DNA from: Monoplex corrugatus
Lineage: Eukaryota > Mollusca > Gastropoda > Littorinimorpha > Ranellidae
Assembly: GCA_030674185.1 (NCBI GenBank)
Contig: JAPXFY010000016.1
Location: 39,786,966-39,850,965 of the forward strand
Reading direction: 5' to 3'
DNA length: 64,000 nt
Part shown: in pieces, positions 36,523 through 47,894 of the stretch
How the letters are laid out: each line of letters starts with the position of its first letter
How positions within the stretch are numbered: position 1 is the first letter of the stretch
Translations under genes and position numbers: made by a program
The notes under the pieces: model-generated
The model's database searches: none
What the model was told of the DNA's origin: nothing
The model's input: the letters and a program-made list of their open reading frames with translations, nothing else

Positions 36523-37340
36523 TTTTCATTTTTAATGCAATTAGGCTACTAGTTGCACATATACACTTTATCATCATTCAGACAACAATAAAGTTTTAAG
36601 CCTTTCATCTCTCCTCAGTCTTGTATGAACATGATTTTTAATTAATAGATTAATGTAATTAACAATATTCTTTGTAACTGAAGTAGATCATGTAAATACA
36701 TGTCTGTGTTACACACACACACAACAACAGGAGCTGGGAGGGGCTATCTGATTCTGATTATTTTTTCAAACTGGTACAAAAAGAAAATACTTTTGTTACT
36801 GCTCAGTAAAAACATTCAACAGTTCTTATGACTAAATCATGCTGATATTACATGCTCAGCAAAAACACACTTAGGCAAAAAAATTCTGGAGCTTGAAATG
36901 TGTCACTGAGACACATGTTTAAAACCTTTAAAATGTAAATCAAGAGTGCTTTTATCATAAAACCTGAATAAATCAAAGATCAAACTACCCAACTGAAAAA
37001 CCAAAAGTTGGTTTTCCATGGTTCTGCTAAGCCATTTCCTTTTTTTTACGATCATGAGTAAAACGTAAGATATTGCCTGTAATCAATGAACATGTACCAT
37101 AACAATAAATACTCAAACAAAACTATGCATGTTTTTTGTGAAATCAAGTCTTATAAAATACACAAGTGCAATCAGAATATTATACAATGCATTGGAACAT
37201 GAAGGCTCTCTTACATTGAAAGACCTTGCTATGTTCGATCATGTCACTAATTAAAACTTCGAAGTTACAATCCTATCTCTAATCAATTCAGAACTAAAGC
37301 ACAGATTAATCAAATAATGATCGAAACAGCCAAAAATACT
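36160..37340. other. No gene seen; AT-rich intron
   Basis: Short CA tracts and AT-rich sequence. No supported exon. Confidence 0.4.
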
Positions 37341-37343
37341 TAC

Positions 37344-37362
37344 CGATATATTCTTCGTACAT
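37344..37362 (-). CDS. Possible short first coding exon (MYEEYI)
   Basis: The minus strand has ATG TAC GAA GAA TAT ATC G followed by a strong donor, GTAAGTATTT. The phase-1 exit fits the acceptor at 36008, giving MYEEYI-V-DNDYTTMR. It would be the start of the degraded gene at 35640-36008, nested on the same strand as the TICRR-like gene. The exon is very short and could be chance. Confidence 0.3.
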
Positions 37363-37366
37363 CTAA

Positions 37367-37435
37367 ATGGCAGACGACAGCAAATTTCTTCGTGGCACAG
37401 CAGACAGCAATTCCAACGCCATTGTCGTTAAACAA
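37367..37435 (+). CDS. Alternative: possible first exon on plus strand
   Basis: ATG GCA GAC GAC... encodes MADDSKFLRGTADSNSNAI and ends VVKQ before a GTGAGG donor. It overlaps the upstream part of the minus-strand candidate, so at most one is likely real. No downstream partner exon was found. Confidence 0.2.
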
Positions 37436-37439
37436 GTGA

Positions 37440-39136
37440 GGGTTTTCCTCAGATCAACTAATTGGGGTCCTTACTTTAAATGGGTCTCACGTCATGGCCA
37501 TGTCATCGATCAAGCTAACTTGCATAAAAATGTAAGCTGCGAATCTTCAACTTTTCTGGTGATTAAAAACATACAAATCAATCATTTTAGATTTTATATG
37601 AAAAATTTTGCCGAGAAAATTTGGGTAATTTTAAACACAAAATTTGACTGATTTATACTGGATACTTTACATTATAACTTAGTCCAAACGAAAGGTTAAC
37701 TTCTGCTCTTTCAGAAGAATTCAAAACTGGGTTAATGTATGGAGTGGCCGTGACGCGCCAAGCGATTTGCGAAGCGATGCAAAATTCAAGATCGCAGACA
37801 GTGCCACGCGGAATTCACCACGGCGGCGTGACACAACTTCCAGTGTGCAACTTTCAACTTAATTCTCTCCTTTTCAGTCGCAACCACAAATAAAAGAACC
37901 ATACCATTTAAAAGCAGACAGATCATTCATTATCAACATGTGATTTTTTATTCATTGTCCAAGTAGTTTAGAAAATAGAGCATGTGGAAAATTGGCAAAT
38001 TTTGCTGCATTTGTCAACTTTCCTCCACTGAATGAGCGCTGCTGCCGAACCTACTTTAGTTGGCCACTTTTTGGTTCTGCCCTAACGGCTATTAATAGCG
38101 CGCATCCTTCCTTTCCTTCCACTCTCCACACCCCTTTGTCCTGTCTCGTAGTGAGGCACAGGCGCGCGTGTTAGTATAGGCCTACAGATTGACCTAGATT
38201 TCAGTACTCGGTGCTGATCTGTCATTTCCAACATTCAGTCCCTCTAAGACTCTTGAAAGAATGCAGCAGTTTACACACACACACACACACACACAATGCA
38301 TGCAGTAGGGGATAAGGGAGAAAGAGAGACAGACAGACGGAGAGAGACGCATCATAACGTATATACTCGTGCGCGAACAAACACACAGGCGCGCACGCAC
38401 ATACACACGCATACACGCGTGCGTGACCTAGTTCACCCACAGCGGAGGCGTGCCCTCAGCTGGGCAACAGCTAACACCCGATTTTAGCCAAATTTAAGTC
38501 TCTAAAAAAGAATGAAAACAGAGAACAAAATGCAATTTTTTATAATTTTAGAAAGCTAAAGCATTGAAGACCACGAATCTGACCTTGCCAAAATGGAGAA
38601 AAACATGTGAAGATTGTAAATCGCACTATACATACGTCACTACCACAAAAATAATCTCACTTTATACTGAACAAAGAACAACCTAGAGATGTCAGTCCAT
38701 CATCACATTAGTAATTTCTACTAAAACTCAAAGACAAGGAGATGCATCAAAGTAATGATCACTTCTTACAAACAATGAGTATTCACAGCACTGAATGCGC
38801 TCAGATAAAGTGATGAAAAAATTCTTGATCATTACACAAATTCACAAAACATACAGAAACACTCGGATTCCTTCTTTATCAGTAGTTCTGTAGCACAAGA
38901 CGCACTTCAGTGATGGACTTGGGGTCAAACCTGCCAGGCTAAAAATAGCACTCGCAGGCGATGCTGGCTGGCAGAAAAGTACCAACTAAAGCGTGTCAGA
39001 ATGGCTGGGAAAATGCAGCCGTGGCTTCTGCTTTCTCTCTAGCTTGGTTGACACTAAGATATACTAAGACAGTAAGGACAGAACAAAGCCCTTTCAAGCA
39101 GTCTCATGCCAAAAAGGCATCATCACTATCACTACC

Positions 39137-39138
<2 letters not shown>
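37440..39138. other. No gene seen; partly CpG-containing
   Basis: A mildly CpG-richer stretch around 37740-37850 (gacgcgcc, cggcggcg) could be a promoter, but nothing decides this. Short (CA)n near 38274-38294 and CACGCG-rich sequence near 38370-38420. Confidence 0.35.

Positions 39139-39201
<63 letters not shown>
39139..39201. repeat. (TA)n microsatellite / element tail
   Basis: About 30 TA units directly abutting the repeat at 39202-39836. In the element's orientation this is its 3' end. Confidence 0.9.
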
Positions 39202-39204
<3 letters not shown>

Positions 39205-39836
39205 TCCTTCAGTCTCGGAAGACTATGGAGTTGCGCTCTGGGTGTTTATTCTGGTGCAGCGTCGGGTGTGGCTGGCCAGTACGACGCGGGAATGACAGTC
39301 CCTGTTGCGAAGCTGGAGTGACCTCTCCAGAGCGCAAGGCCTGGGTAAGTAAGTGTGGAGGGCAAGCTGTTACCCATGCAGCAGACCCCCCCTCTCCACG
39401 TCGCTGGAATGGTCCATTGGAAAGGCAAGCGCCGATACGCACGGTTCCAGTGCCGTCGCAGGAGTTGCCAGAACGTTGCTGTATACAGCCTCGGACTGCC
39501 TTGGGGACTCCGGCTCCGGATTTTTCCTCAGGGTTGACTCCCGAAGCCTTTCCTATGAGTGGGTATGGCCGCAAGGCAGCGGAGGTTTGAAATCAGAGTT
39601 TTCCTTCTCTTAGATGAGCTGTCTTCCCAGACTGATGAGCCCCATCTACCCAAAGCACTGGTTTTCAGGCGCCAGTAACCCGCCTTCACCCCTTCTCCTA
39701 TCAGTAGTAGCAGTTCCGCCAGGCTTATATCTAAGCCACACGAGCAGGCTAGGAGCTGGACTTAGTTGTCAGAGGCTGTTGGAGACGCGCGCCGTGAGGG
39801 GCATTTTATAGACAATGGGAGCTTGTCCCCATTGCC
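39202..39836 (-). mobile_element. GC-rich retroelement related to the LINE leader at 2.1-2.5 kb
   Basis: Read on the minus strand it shares the order of blocks with 2180-2500: 'gagt.aaccctga' then 'aatccgg', 'cggcaactcctgcg', 'cgacgtggagagggggg', 'tgcatgggtaacagc' and 'ctggagaggtcactccagc'. It ends 'catagtcttccgagactgaa' and an (AT)n tail. There is no ORF with reverse-transcriptase motifs. It is probably a short non-autonomous element sharing the LINE's leader, or a leader-only copy. Confidence 0.6.
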
Positions 39837-40592
39837 ACCCCTCGGCTATGACAACCTTGGACACTACCACATTACTATTATTCTCATTTTCATCAAGGTA
39901 TTATTGTGAAAGATGGTCTGAGGTTCTGTGACTCTTCATGTCCTGGTCTCAGGGTGACCTCAATGAGTGTGGTTTGGAGGTGTGTTAGAGACAAAATGAA
40001 CCTTTTGGCTGTACTGACATAGAGGTGGTGCAAAAGACAGGACACCAATTAAAAAAATTGTTAGAACAAAAGCATTCATTGAAAATAATAATACACGATT
40101 TAATCAAAAACAATAATACAGGAATGAAGACCAATACATGACTATCACATATCTCTGTAAGTACATGACCATTACCAAAGTCATTAAGTTGGTTGCTAAG
40201 ATGACAATAATAAACTATGACATGACCAGAGAATTGAGACAGGTACCGGACTGTGTCACTGTCTATGAAGAGAGGTCATTCACAGTAACTAAAGTCAAAC
40301 ACTTTTCAATGAAAAGTCACCAAACCAACTTACTTTTCAACACAAAGGAAATGAAGCCGATTCCTGTGAGTAGCCTTTGTCTATGATGGTGGAATGATTG
40401 GACAACTGGATGTCTTAGACCTGTCTTGTTACTGTTTTACTTTACCACATTTCTGAATGGAACAATTTACAACACAAAAAAATCAGGCTCTCAACTTGCT
40501 CAAAATAACAAAAGGTGACAATGATGATGGCGATGATGATGACGATGATGACGATAAGTACAATACAAGACATAAATTGAAGAGAAGCATAC
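39837..40592. other. No gene seen; intron
   Basis: AT-rich. (GATGAT)n-like tract near 40522-40555. Confidence 0.45.
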
Positions 40593-40757
40593 CTTCCAGG
40601 GAGACCTGTGGTTGATTGGAGATGATGTCTGAAAAATCCATGGATTGGCTAAAACTCTTGGAGCTGTGAGGCTGGCTGGTATCTGTGGAGTAGAATGATC
40701 GCCGCAACACTCGTTTGGGGGCCTTGTACTGGTTTGGTGTCATCTTCACACGGCCCA
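40593..40757 (-). CDS. TICRR: TICRR/Treslin-like exon (fourth of five seen)
   Basis: 165 nt with acceptor 'gttgttgtgagcag' and donor GTATGC. It enters and leaves in phase 1, joining A|TG from the previous exon and GAA G|AG to the terminal exon. It encodes GRVKMTPNQYKAPKRVLRRS then FYSTDTSQPHSSKSFSQSMD and FSDIISNQPQVSLE. The basic KAPKRVLRRS segment and the Ser-rich remainder fit the region just downstream of the CDK-site pair in a Treslin-like protein. The phase agreement at both ends is strong evidence that the exon is real. Confidence 0.8.
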
Positions 40758-41289
40758 CTGCTCACAACAACATTCAATTTCAAATGGCTGGTGTAATAGG
40801 AACATGATGACCCATACAATTCACACACCCCCCCTTTTTTTTTTGATTTACCATAAGGCCATGAAATTCAGGTCGCTCTACCCAAGAAGAATGCATTACC
40901 ACAGTGTAGCATCACCAGGTTCTTTCTGTTTTGTTTTAAACTTGGAGAATATTTCACATTATCTAGAGTGGTGCAACCATCGTGCATGCATGTGTGTGTG
41001 TGCGTGTCTGTGTGCGCGCGCATGAGTATGTGTGTGTGTGCCTCTGTTTGTCTGTGTGTCTGACACCATAATGTATTAGCATGATTTTATCAGCTGTTTC
41101 TTGATGGATAGTTAATAAGTTTTGGTCAAAGGAGTGAACCACTGAGAAATCACAAGAGTTTGGAGACCAAGCAGTCAAAGTCAAGGTCACGTGGACAAAA
41201 AAAAAAGTGCCTGAAATCAGAACTTTTGAAGACAGCATGTGAACAGCACTTTCTCAGGAAATTCTGATAATGTTAAAAGTAGATGAAAC
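40758..41289. other. No gene seen; intron
   Basis: Contains a short TG tract near 40985-41060. No exon. Confidence 0.45.
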
Positions 41290-42080
41290 AAACAAGAAAA
41301 AACACATGAATTGATCACACACTAAGAGTTCACACAAGGATTGATTGATACAATTCTAATTAACAATGTTAGCACATGAACTGATTCATCCTGTTCTGAT
41401 TAACAATGTTAGCACATGAACTGATTCATCCTGTTCTGATTAACAATGTTAACACACAAACTGATTCATCCTGTTCTGATTAACAACGTTAACACACAAA
41501 CTGATTCATCCTGTTCTGATTAACAATGTTAGCACATGAACTGATTCATCCTGTTCTGATTAACAATGTTAGCACATGAACTGATTCATCCTGTTCTGAT
41601 TAACAATGTTAGCACATGAACTGATTCATCCTGTTCTGATTAACAATGTTAACACACAAACTGATTCATCCTGTTCTGATTAACAACGTTAACACACAAA
41701 CTGATTCATCCTGTTCTGATTAACAATGTTAACACACAATCTGATTCATCCTGTTCTGATTAACAATGTTAACACAATCTGATTCATCCTGTTCTGATTA
41801 ACAATGTTAACACACAATCTGATTCATCCCGTTCTGATTAACAATGTTAACACACAATCTGATTCATCCTGTTCTGATTAACAATGTTAACACACAATCT
41901 GATTCATCCTGTTCTGATTAACAATGTTAACACACAAAAGGATTCATCCTGTTCTGATTAACAATGTTAATACGAATTCATCCTGCTTTGACTCATAATG
42001 TTAACATGAGGATTGATTCATTCTGTTCTGATTAACAATGTTAACACAAAGAATGATTTAGCTTATTCTGATTAACAATG
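41290..42080. repeat. 40-bp tandem array (left part)
   Basis: About 19 units of 'ctgattcatcctgttctgat' + 'taacaatgttaacacacaaa', very regular in the middle and decaying at both ends. Each unit contains TTAA. Variants ('gttagcacatga' versus 'gttaacacacaa') alternate in blocks, which suggests higher-order duplication. It lies in the intron between the exons at 42774 and 40757. Confidence 0.95.
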
Positions 42081-42708
42081 TTAACCCTATCTGCGACATA
42101 CAAGTATGCCTGAATGACAGCCTCTTTTGAATGTTTTTCAGTTATTCGACATAAGCTCTTGTTGTACTGAAATGACTGGATACATTGCATGCAAGTTATA
42201 CATAATTTTGTAGGTTATAGATTTGTCTACACCATCAAATCATCATGGGGGGAATCTGCTGTCACAGATTCACTCATTCACTGTCTGTCGAGTCACCTCC
42301 CTCCCCTATTTGACCTTCCACAGCACTTTCATCAATAGAATCTTTTGGAACATCAATATCAGTATTGTTTTCGCTACTTTCACCTTCCCTTTACACTCTA
42401 AAAACATAAAAAATATCGGGTCGATCACCCATACCACTTGTACTTTCACCAGCGTCAGCCATTTTGGAGAGAAATGAGACAGTAAGTTGAGTAACACTTT
42501 TCCTAAGGCTTTTACAACAAAATTTCTGATTGGATGAGATAGCGAAAGTACAGGATTGTTTAGGAGGGATTCAACCAATCACATTCCAGTTTACAGCCGT
42601 CTCCTGTCAGTATCTTTTGACTGGAATTGAAATGAAAATGGGGCTGATATTATCAGCTATTGCATACCATCGGCCGATGATATCGGCCCGTGACACAACT
42701 AGGGTTAA
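42081..42708 (-). mobile_element. piggyBac-type non-autonomous element, 620 bp
   Basis: TTAA at 42081-42084 and 42705-42708 flank a segment starting CCCTATCTGCGACA and ending TGACACAACTAGGG, imperfect inverted repeats with matching CCCTA tips. This is the hallmark of piggyBac-like elements. On the minus strand an ATG at 42462 begins MADAGESTSGMGDRPDIFYV and soon stops. Another frame has SSENNTDIDVPKDSIDES and continues acidic. This resembles the acidic N-terminus of piggyBac transposases, so the element is probably an internally deleted copy. It is inserted in a TTAA of the 40-bp array. Confidence 0.85.
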
Positions 42709-42760
42709 CACAAGAATTGATTCATCCTGTTCTGATTAACAATATCATTGTCACACACTC
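42709..42760. repeat. 40-bp tandem array (right part)
   Basis: 'gaattgattcatcctgttct' and 'gattaacaatatca' resume the array after the insertion, about 15 bp before the splice donor of the exon at 42774. Confidence 0.85.
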
Positions 42761-42773
42761 TAAGTCAACTTAC

Positions 42774-42917
42774 TGTCTTTGTAGGGAGATTCTTCCACCA
42801 CAACCTTGACCTCTGAAATACCTTCCTCCTCTTCCTGCTTCCTCTTCTCCTCTTTCCATGGCAATGGTTTCCTCTGGCGATGATGGGGAGTTTCAGCCAC
42901 AAAGGTCTGTTTGCTTC
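42774..42917 (-). CDS. TICRR: TICRR/Treslin-like exon with paired CDK-type sites
   Basis: 144 nt with acceptor 'gttgtgtgcag' and donor GTAAGTTGA. It encodes SKQTFVAETPHHRQRKPLPW, a Lys/Glu-rich helix-like stretch, and SEVKVVVEESPYKD. The Thr of ETP and the Ser of EESP are 34 residues apart. In Treslin two CDK sites (human T969 and S1001, 32 apart) bind the TopBP1 BRCT repeats, matching Sld3-Dpb11 binding in yeast. Exit is phase 1, matching exon 40593-40757. Entry is phase 1 at this acceptor, but exon 54023-54150 leaves in phase 0. Either an exon is unseen in between, or the AG 11 nt further in is used (exon end 42906, starting TFVAETP), which would restore phase. Confidence 0.75.
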
Positions 42918-43019
42918 CTGCACACAACACAGCTTCGATAACATTACCAGTATTACTATAAGCCACTCACTAGCATTACTACTGGTAATACAAAAATGTA
43001 ATATGAACACTTAAATGCT

Positions 43020-45878
43020 AGCCTCACTCCGAGTGGTTACAGGCTTGCTTCTTTACATCGCTCATCTCGAGGTGGCGGTATCGCCATCCTCTACAACGAC
43101 TCACTCCATTCCCGCCTATCTTTCTCGCAGTCTCTGCCTTTCTCCCATCCTTCTTTCGAGCACGTTGAAGTATCCTTCCAATCCACCCCTCACCCCATCA
43201 CCTTCTCCTGTGTCTATCGACCTCCACCTAGCTCTGCCAACAAACTCACCACATCCACGTTTCTCTCTGACTTTGACCAACTGCTTGACCACTACTGCCT
43301 CTTACCTGGAAATCTCATCATTCTAGGTGACATCAATGTCCACTATGACAACACTCACCGTTATGACACAAGACATATCATCAACTCTCTGTCCAATCAC
43401 AATATGACTCAACACATTTCTGAACCAACCCATCAAAAAGGTCACATTCTTGACTGGATCATTTCTCGTGATCACCACAATTCAGCTACTAACAACTGCT
43501 TAGTTCTTTCTACCCGTCTAACTTCAGCCCTTCCATCTGACCACTCTGCAATTCTCTGTTCTCTTGACATTTCTCCTCCTTCCCGTACCACGCGCACAGT
43601 GACTCGACGCAATCTCAAATCTATCGACCTCTCCACATTTTCATCTGATGCCTCCCGTCTCCTTTCTGAAAAGTCACATAACCTTGCCGATGAATTCTAT
43701 ACTACTCTCCACCATCTTCTGGACACTCATGCTCCAGCCACAACCCGTCTTTTACCTGACCGCCCCCCTACCCCCTGGCTCACTCATGAGATAGCCTGTG
43801 CAAAACGTGCCCGCCGCAGAGCAGAGCGCCGCTGGCGCAAATCCAAACTCACTGTACACAGGCAACTTTTCCAAGCCTCTAAAACAAAAGTATCCACCCT
43901 CATTGCATCAGCAAAAACAAGCTATTTCCAAACCAAAATCCTGAATGCCTCTTCTTCAAAAGAACTCTTTACAACCATGAATCATCTCCTTGGCACACGA
44001 AAAGACTTACCTCTCCCAACAAAACATACAAATGAAGAACTCCCATCTGTATTCTCTAAGTATTTCACCACCAAAATACAAACTCTTCGTGACAGGCTTG
44101 ACAGGACACCCTGTCAACCATGCCCACCTGACCCTTCCTTCTCTGGCACACCTCTTACTACTTTTACCCCAGTCTCACAAGAAGAAATTTTCAACACAAT
44201 CAGATCCATGTCGTTCAAAACCTGCGAACTGGATCCTCTTCCAGGTTCTCTCTACTCCGATTGTCTCCCTACTCTCCTCCCATTCATCACTGACATCATC
44301 AACACTTCTTTTCAAACTGGAACTGTCCCAGATTCTTTCAAGTCTGCTATTGTTCACCCTCTCCTCAAGAAACACAATTTAGACCCAAATGAACTGAAAA
44401 ATTACATGCCTATCTCTAATCTCTCTTTCTTGTCAAAACTCCTTGAAAAGGTCGTCCTCAACCAGCTGAACTCTCACCTGTCTGCCAACAATCTCCTCAA
44501 TCCTTTCCAGTCAGCCTACCGCCAGTGCCATAGCACTGAAACTGCCCTACTACACATTCTCAACAATCTCCTCCTTGCAACTGATACTGGCAAAGTCTCT
44601 CTCCTCACACTCCTTGATCTGTCTGCAGCCTTCGATACCATTGACCATGGTATTCTTTCTAGACTTCATCATACTTTTGGCATCTCTGACATTGCTCTCT
44701 CCTTTTTCACTTCGTATTTATCAAACAGAAAACAAACTGTTCTCATCAATGGCACTTACTCTCAACCTGCATACCTGACCTGTGGTGTTCCACAAGGATC
44801 TGTCCTTGGCCCTGTTCTTTTCACTCTTTATACCTCCCCCCTGTCCACCATCATCAACTCCCACTCTATAAAACACCACTTCTTTGCTGATGACACCCAA
44901 CTTCAAGATAGTGACTCACCTGATAATATACAGCGCCTGTTGACTCGCACCACTGAGTGTTACTCGGACATTAAGAACTGGATGACACACAATAGACTTC
45001 AGCTTAATGACGACAAGACAGAAGCTATCCTCATTGGCACCCGTCAGAAACTTTCCCAGCTGCCTCCTCTTTCTCTCCCATTATGTAACACATCAGTCCC
45101 AATTTCTGATTCAGCTAAAAACCTTGGTGTCTGCATTGACTCTACCCTGTCCATGAACAACTTTGTTTCTCAAACTGCCAGATCTTGCTACTATCATCTC
45201 CATCGTACAAGCCTGATCAGGAAGTATCTCTCTGTCGAAACAACTGCAAAACTCATTCTCTCCTTCATAATGTCTCGCATTGACTATTGCAATTCACTCC
45301 TGTCTGGTCTTCCTGCCTCCACCATTCACATCCTACAGCGCATTCAAAAACAATGCTGTACGCCTTGTACTCAAAAAGAAAAAAGCTGACCACATATCTC
45401 CTCTCCTGGCACAACTTCACTGGCTCCCTGTATCAAAGCGCATACAGTACAAACTAGACACCATGTGTAACAAAAGCCTCAATAACGCAGCCCCCGATTA
45501 CCTGTCAAGCCTACTTGAGATCTATGTTCCCTCACGTACCCTCCGCTCTGCCTCCGATCCTCTGACTTTTCGCTTTCCACGCACTAAGCTCAATACCTAT
45601 GGTCCACGAGCCTTCTCTGTTTCTGGTCCACTCTCCTGGAACAAACTTCCTCTCTCAGTCCGTCAGCAACCTACTTTTGCCTCCTTCAAGTCCGCTCTCA
45701 AAACTCACCTTTTCTCCTCTGCATAAAATCCTAACCTCACTCAACCCCCTCTGCAGCCTGTCTCCGCTCGGAGGGGAATCACTTTGTTTTAATATATAAT
45801 TGTATATGATGTGCTCTCTGTGGTTTTCCATTGGTTTTTATTCTTGCTTTTATTCTTTTCTCCCCATTTGAGGCCATG

Positions 45879-45976
<98 letters not shown>

Positions 45977-46302
45977 TGTGTGTGTGCGTGTGTGTCTTTT
46001 CGGCGCTTGGATTTGATTTTGTCGAGATTTGCGCTATATAAATATTGTAATTATTATGTATGCATGTGCGTACGTATGTATGTATGTATGTATGTATGTA
46101 TACGCTTAGATTTATGTATGTATGTATGTATGCATGTATACGCTCAGCTTAGATTTATGTATATAAGTATGTAAGCATGTATGTATGCATGCATACGCTC
46201 ATATGTATGTAGGTATGTATGCATGTATACGCTCAGCGCTTAGATTTGATTTTATCAAGATTTTGCGCTATATAAATAAAATATATTATTATTATTATTA
46301 TG
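43020..46302 (+). mobile_element. L2-like LINE copy 1, 5'-truncated, compound 3' tail
   Basis: Starts within the endonuclease (RGGGIAILYNDSL near 43070). A long frame, 43404-45389, carries [40 protein letters not shown] and FADDTQL. There is a small deletion near 44659 and a one-base insertion near 45350, and the remaining C-terminus follows at 45280-45726. The 3' UTR has (GT)n at 45878-45990 and 'gcgctatataaatattgtaa' near 46030. It then has a (GTAT)n block and a second, similar end, 'gcgctatataaataaaatat' with (ATT)n at 46285-46302. It lies in the intron upstream of exon 42774-42917, opposite to the gene. Confidence 0.9.
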
Positions 46303-46319
46303 AAGGCTTATTTTGTAAT

Positions 46320-46870
46320 TTTTTTGTTTAAAGTCCAGCTGATTGCGTTGAGCCATATCAGGGCTATAACCCATTTCAAAACATACACAATACTTCAATT
46401 TGGAAAAAAAAAAAGAAAGGATAGTACACATGTCAATGCATTCGCGCACATAATGTAAGGAGATGGCACTGGCCCTGACCGCTCCATGCAGTTTATCACA
46501 CAGGGACTTAAAAAACATACCTGAATACAAATTTAAACATAACTAAGGACACTAAAACATATGAAAACAGGCCTAAATTACCTAAAATTGCTTCCGCATA
46601 TCTCATTTCCCTAGAACCAAAATGCACTTAATACATGTACTCAATTATCAGTCCTAAGAGAAGGTACCAAAGACTTTATCAAACACATACATGTGAATGG
46701 ACCAGCAAGGCAAAAAAATGATATGAAGAAATGACAGAAAGCAAGGGAACAAGGCAGAAACAAAGAGAGTGACAGAAAAGAGAAAATTTCTAGCATAGAA
46801 TTTTCATAAGGTGGGGATACTATTTATACTAAAAGAGCCCCAAGCATACCCATGGGAGGAATGTGAAGGC
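46320..46870. repeat. Dispersed repeat, family C
   Basis: Begins 'gtttaaagtccagctgattg', continues 'agccatatcagggctataac' and ends '...agccccaagcatacccatgg'. Most complete copy; no coding potential. Follows immediately after LINE copy 1. Confidence 0.75.
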
Positions 46871-47391
46871 TGACTGTACGTTTCACCACAAATTGTCTTG
46901 TCTGTATTACAGTATACTAACAATAATAACAAAGGACAACTTGTAAACACTACTTCGTCCAACAAATTTACAGACAAAATAGTAATACTGAAGATGAATC
47001 TTTGCATCAACAAACACCACAACTAAGCCTTGTCATGAATATTCAAGATTATCCTCAGCATCAACAAACACTTACTGACTCTTTCTATGCGTATTCAGGA
47101 TTATCATTAGCACAACAAATATCAAACCTGACTCTTGGATTGATGAGTCAGTATGAAAAAAGCAACATATAATAAGTGTGAGTACAGTATGTCTGCAGAA
47201 TCATTTTATTATTTCTTAGCAAGAGATTTGTTTTTTATCATATTCAAGCAGCTGGTGAGAACCTGCGTGGTACCAACAGTCCTACCCTATCCTATTTGTC
47301 CACTATACCAGTGACATGTAAGGCATCAACCAAGATCCCACACACCTGTCTGTTGTGTCACTGTCCACAGTACCACTGTTATTATTATTGT
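46871..47391. other. No gene seen; one early 70-bp-array-like unit
   Basis: AT-rich intron. Near 47300-47390 'gacatgtaaggcatcaacca' and 'cctgtctgttgtgtcactgt' form a diverged single unit of the array that begins at 47895. Confidence 0.5.
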
Positions 47392-47890
47392 TTATTTTTG
47401 TTTAAAGCCCAGCCGACTGCACTGAGCCATATCAGGGCTACAACCATTCCATACACAATACTTCAATAGGTAAAAAAAAAAGGAAAACAAAATTAAGTAC
47501 ATGTATCAATGCATTCGCACACATAATCTAAGGAGCTGCCCCTGACCAACCCGTCCAATTTATCACACAGGAGGTATAAAAAATATACTTGAATACAAAA
47601 TGTAACATGACTAAGGACATAAAAACAAATATAAAAATGGTCCTAAATTACCTAAACTTGCTTTCGCATATCTGATTTCCCTTGAACCAAAAATGTACTT
47701 AATACATGTACTCAATTATCGATCCTAAAAACAAAACACAACACTTCATCAAACATATACAGGTGAATGGACCAGCAAGGCAGAAAATGATAGAAAGAAA
47801 TGAAGGAGTAACGCAGAAACAAGGAGAATAATAGAAAATAGGAAATTTCTAGCACAGAATTTCCAGAAGGTGGGGATACTTTTTATACTG
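47392..47890. repeat. Dispersed repeat, family C
   Basis: Collinear with 46320-46870 and inserted between a lone 70-bp unit and the main array. Ends '...tttccagaaggtggggatac'. Confidence 0.75.
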
Positions 47891-47894
47891 CATC

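Noticed and set aside
37740..37850. CpG island promoter
   Set aside because: Too short and only mildly CpG-enriched; no supported transcript start nearby.
41290..42760. Regular 40-bp repeats resembling a CRISPR array
   Set aside because: Units are head to tail without unique spacers, and the genome is eukaryotic; it is a minisatellite.
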